A stretch of 64,000 bases of DNA from assembly GCF_900143065.1 (NCBI RefSeq), contig NZ_FRCX01000007.1, positions 248,001-312,000 of the forward strand, given 5' to 3'. This document shows positions 62,414 to 64,000 of this stretch, piece by piece (the stretch's first letter is position 1; every line of letters begins with the position of its first letter). The stretch comes from Duganella sacchari (lineage in GTDB: Bacteria; Pseudomonadota; Gammaproteobacteria; Burkholderiales; Burkholderiaceae_D). The notes beneath the pieces were generated by a model. It did no database searches and was not told the origin of the DNA. It saw nothing but the letters and a program-made list of their open reading frames with translations. Both the position numbers and the translations under genes were made by a program.

Positions 62414-63205
62414 TTAGGTGTAGTCTTCCGCGTTCAGGCCCATGACGTGCGAGAAGCCGCCGTCAACGTAGGTGATTTCGCCGGTGATGCCCGATGCCAG
62501 ATCCGACAGCAGGAAGGCGGCGGTGTTGCCCACTTCTTCGATGGTGACGTTGCGGCGCAGTGGCGCGTGCGAGGCGGCAAAGCCCAGCAGCTTGCCGAAG
62601 TCCTTGATGCCCGAGGCGGCCAGGGTCTTGATCGGGCCAGCCGAAATACCGTTCGAGCGGATGCCTTGCTTGCCCAGGTTTTCAGCCAGGTAGCGTACCG
62701 ACGCTTCCAGCGATGCCTTGGCCAGGCCCATGGTGTTGTAGTAAGGGATGGCGCGCACTGCACCCAGGTAGGACAGGGTCAGCACCGACGAACCTTCTTT
62801 GAGCAGCGGCAGCGCAGCCTTGGTCAGTGCCGGGAAGCTGTACGCCGAGATGTCGTGGGCGATACGGAAGTTTTCGCGGGTCAGGCCGTCCAGGAATTCA
62901 CCGGCGATGGCTTCGCGCGGCGCAAAGCCGATGGCGTGGACCAGGCCGTCCAGTTGCGACCAGCTCTTGGCCAGGTCGGCGAACAGCGCGGTGATTTGCT
63001 CGTCGCTCGAGACGTCGCAGTCGAATACCAGGTTGCTGCCGAATTCAGCGGCAAATTCCGTGATGCGGTCTTTGAAACGCTCGCCAACATAGGTGAACGC
63101 CAGTTCAGCGCCTTCGCGTTTGCAGGCTTGGGCGATGCCGTAAGCGATGGAACGGTTCGACAGCAAACCAGTGATAAGGATTTTTTTGCCTTGCAAGAAC
63201 GCCAT
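62414..63205 (-). CDS. fabI: Enoyl-ACP reductase FabI
   Basis: The 263-residue enzyme reduces enoyl-ACP with NADH in fatty acid elongation. It starts at ATG 63205 (MAFLQGKKILITGLLSNRSIAYGIAQACKREGAEL, residues 1-35), the typical FabI nucleotide-binding start. The catalytic segment is SYLGAVRAIPYYNTMGLAKASLEAS (Tyr and Lys in place). The C-terminus contains TYVDGGFSHVMG. mltD lies upstream on the same strand. GGAG precedes the start. Confidence 0.95.
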   Translation of the reverse strand: MAFLQGKKILITGLLSNRSIAYGIAQACKREGAELAFTYVGERFKDRITEFAAEFGSNLVFDCDVSSDEQITALFADLAKSWSQLDGLVHAIGFAPREAIAGEFLDGLTRENFRIAHDISAYSFPALTKAALPLLKEGSSVLTLSYLGAVRAIPYYNTMGLAKASLEASVRYLAENLGKQGIRSNGISAGPIKTLAASGIKDFGKLLGFAASHAPLRRNVTIEEVGNTAAFLLSDLASGITGEITYVDGGFSHVMGLNAEDYT

Positions 63206-63305
63206 AAGGACTCCGATTGCAACTGCGCGCACTGGCTGCCCGGTGGGCTGGCTGGCGGCGTCAGTGGGTTATGTTTTTTAAGACCAAGATTGTAGGACTT
63301 GTAAG

Positions 63306-63340
63306 CCGCGACCGCAACCTTTGGATTGTTGCAGTCACGG
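63306..63340. other. Imperfect inverted repeat between mltD and fabI
   Basis: The 13-base arms CCGCGACCGCAAC and GTTGCAGTCACGG pair with two mismatches around a 9-base loop. No T-run follows on either strand. It may be a degenerate terminator of mltD or a structured spacer. Confidence 0.35.
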
Positions 63341-63353
63341 CCCGTAGCCCGCG

Positions 63354-64000
63354 TCAGTGGCTGGTCTTGCGATGGGATTTGGATTTTGCGGCATCGCGCG
63401 ACACGCGTGCCTTGACCAGTGCCACCGGGCTGGACTTGTCCGACTTGCCGGCTTTGGCCAGTTTATAGCCTTTGGCCGATTTGCCATTATTGCTGCGTTC
63501 CGCCTCATAGGCCACGGTGGCGTTCTCGGCGATGTCCGACGAGATGTCGACGCTGGCCGAGGTGGAAATCTTCGGCACCAGGATGGTCGAACCGGCCTTG
63601 AGCACGGATTTCTGCGGAATGTTGTTGGCCTGGCGTATCACTTCTGGCGAAGTATGGAAACGCGACGCCAGCGTGCTGATGCTTTCACGCGCGCTGGTGA
63701 TCTTGTGCGTGGTCCAGGTCGACAGCTCTTTGGTCCATTGCGACAGGTTCAGGTGGAACTTCTCGGCGTTTTCTTTCGGCAGCAGGATTTTGGTCTGCTC
63801 GTCGCCGGTAATCACCGGACGCTTGAATTGCGGATTCAGCGCCTTGAATTCGTCCACCGACAGCTCGGCCAGGTGGGCTGCCACGGTCAGGTCGATGTCA
63901 CTCGTCTTATCGACCGCCATGAAGTACGGCGAGTTGTCGATGAGCGGCAGGTTCAGGCCATATTGCTGCGGATTGGCAACAATGTTCTTCACTGCTTGCA
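63354..64000 (-). CDS. mltD: Membrane-bound lytic murein transglycosylase D, C-terminal part
   Basis: The frame stays open to the window edge (bases 63993-64000 continue it as Gln-Ala), so the apparent GTG start at 63992 is not the real one. The visible 215 residues include ANPQQYGLNLPLIDNSPYFMAVD and LTVAAHLAELSVDEFKALNPQFKRPV, typical of MltD after its catalytic domain. One LysM-like domain (TTHKITSARESISTLASRFHTSPEVIRQANNI) and a basic, Lys/Ser-rich tail follow. MltD cleaves peptidoglycan in the periplasm. The catalytic domain lies outside the window. Confidence 0.85.
   Translation of the reverse strand, partial: QAVKNIVANPQQYGLNLPLIDNSPYFMAVDKTSDIDLTVAAHLAELSVDEFKALNPQFKRPVITGDEQTKILLPKENAEKFHLNLSQWTKELSTWTTHKITSARESISTLASRFHTSPEVIRQANNIPQKSVLKAGSTILVPKISTSASVDISSDIAENATVAYEAERSNNGKSAKGYKLAKAGKSDKSSPVALVKARVSRDAAKSKSHRKTSH

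Overview
The window is a 64 kb stretch of high-GC chromosome from what is almost certainly a betaproteobacterium of the Oxalobacteraceae (Janthinobacterium/Duganella/Massilia type). This is judged from gene content and protein style: long-form LeuA, proteobacterial EgtD-EgtB, a DUF3297 protein, DUF1501/DUF1800 pairs and many ECF sigma factors. It is inference from reading, not a database result. I see no rRNA, tRNA, insertion sequence, phage or CRISPR array.

Layout. 1-4.3 kb: the 3' end of fdhD, a GNAT acetyltransferase, a small membrane protein, and an FdhF/YdeP-type molybdopterin oxidoreductase with an overlapping small lipoprotein and a divergent winged-helix protein. 4.3-10.6 kb: a TetR-controlled DUF1348 operon, a PAS-GGDEF-EAL gene broken by a TGA codon, a DUF1501/DUF1800 pair and a YdeI-like protein. 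10.7-17.6 kb: a five-gene PhnD/PhnC/PhnE-type ABC transporter (probably the putative selenate class), divergent from the ergothioneine genes egtD-egtB. 17.7-19.8 kb: leuA behind a leucine-rich leader peptide. 19.9-27.5 kb: an aspartic-protease-like gene and a peptide-modification and export cluster. 27.5-29.8 kb: selD divergent from a SenA-like EgtB homologue. 29.9-40.8 kb: amidohydrolase, chemoreceptor, DUF885 hydrolase, glycosyltransferase and several small exported proteins. 40.8-49.4 kb: an ECF sigma/anti-sigma pair divergent from a Tat phosphatase plus a CuA-like cupredoxin, then malic enzyme, glutamate dehydrogenase, LysR, MFS and MarR. 49.4-64 kb: solute-binding protein, a second ECF operon with an MFS pump, a porin-like barrel plus PstS-like protein, an RNA helicase, a cyclic-nucleotide-binding protein, a large VIT/VWA protein facing a third ECF sigma/anti-sigma pair, fabI and the 3' part of mltD.

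The best candidate for an undescribed system is the cluster at 21019-27484. Two paralogous precursor peptides share a double-glycine leader and a core motif C-x5-C-P-x-N-x-C, followed by a Pro/Lys-rich tail ending in DEDGDEG. Behind them come a radical SAM enzyme, a JmjC/cupin oxygenase, an HlyD-type adaptor and a C39-peptidase ABC exporter, all on one strand. The second theme is selenium and sulfur: a putative selenate importer, egtDB, selD and a SenA-like protein. Read against the EgtB encoded in the same window, the SenA-like protein has Gln and Cys at two of the three iron-ligand histidine positions, and no SenB-type glycosyltransferase is seen nearby.

Smaller observations include a leucine leader peptide rich in rare CTA codons, five genes whose start codon sits 5-7 nt after a -10-like hexamer (possible leaderless mRNAs), and clear TetR and MarR palindromic operators.
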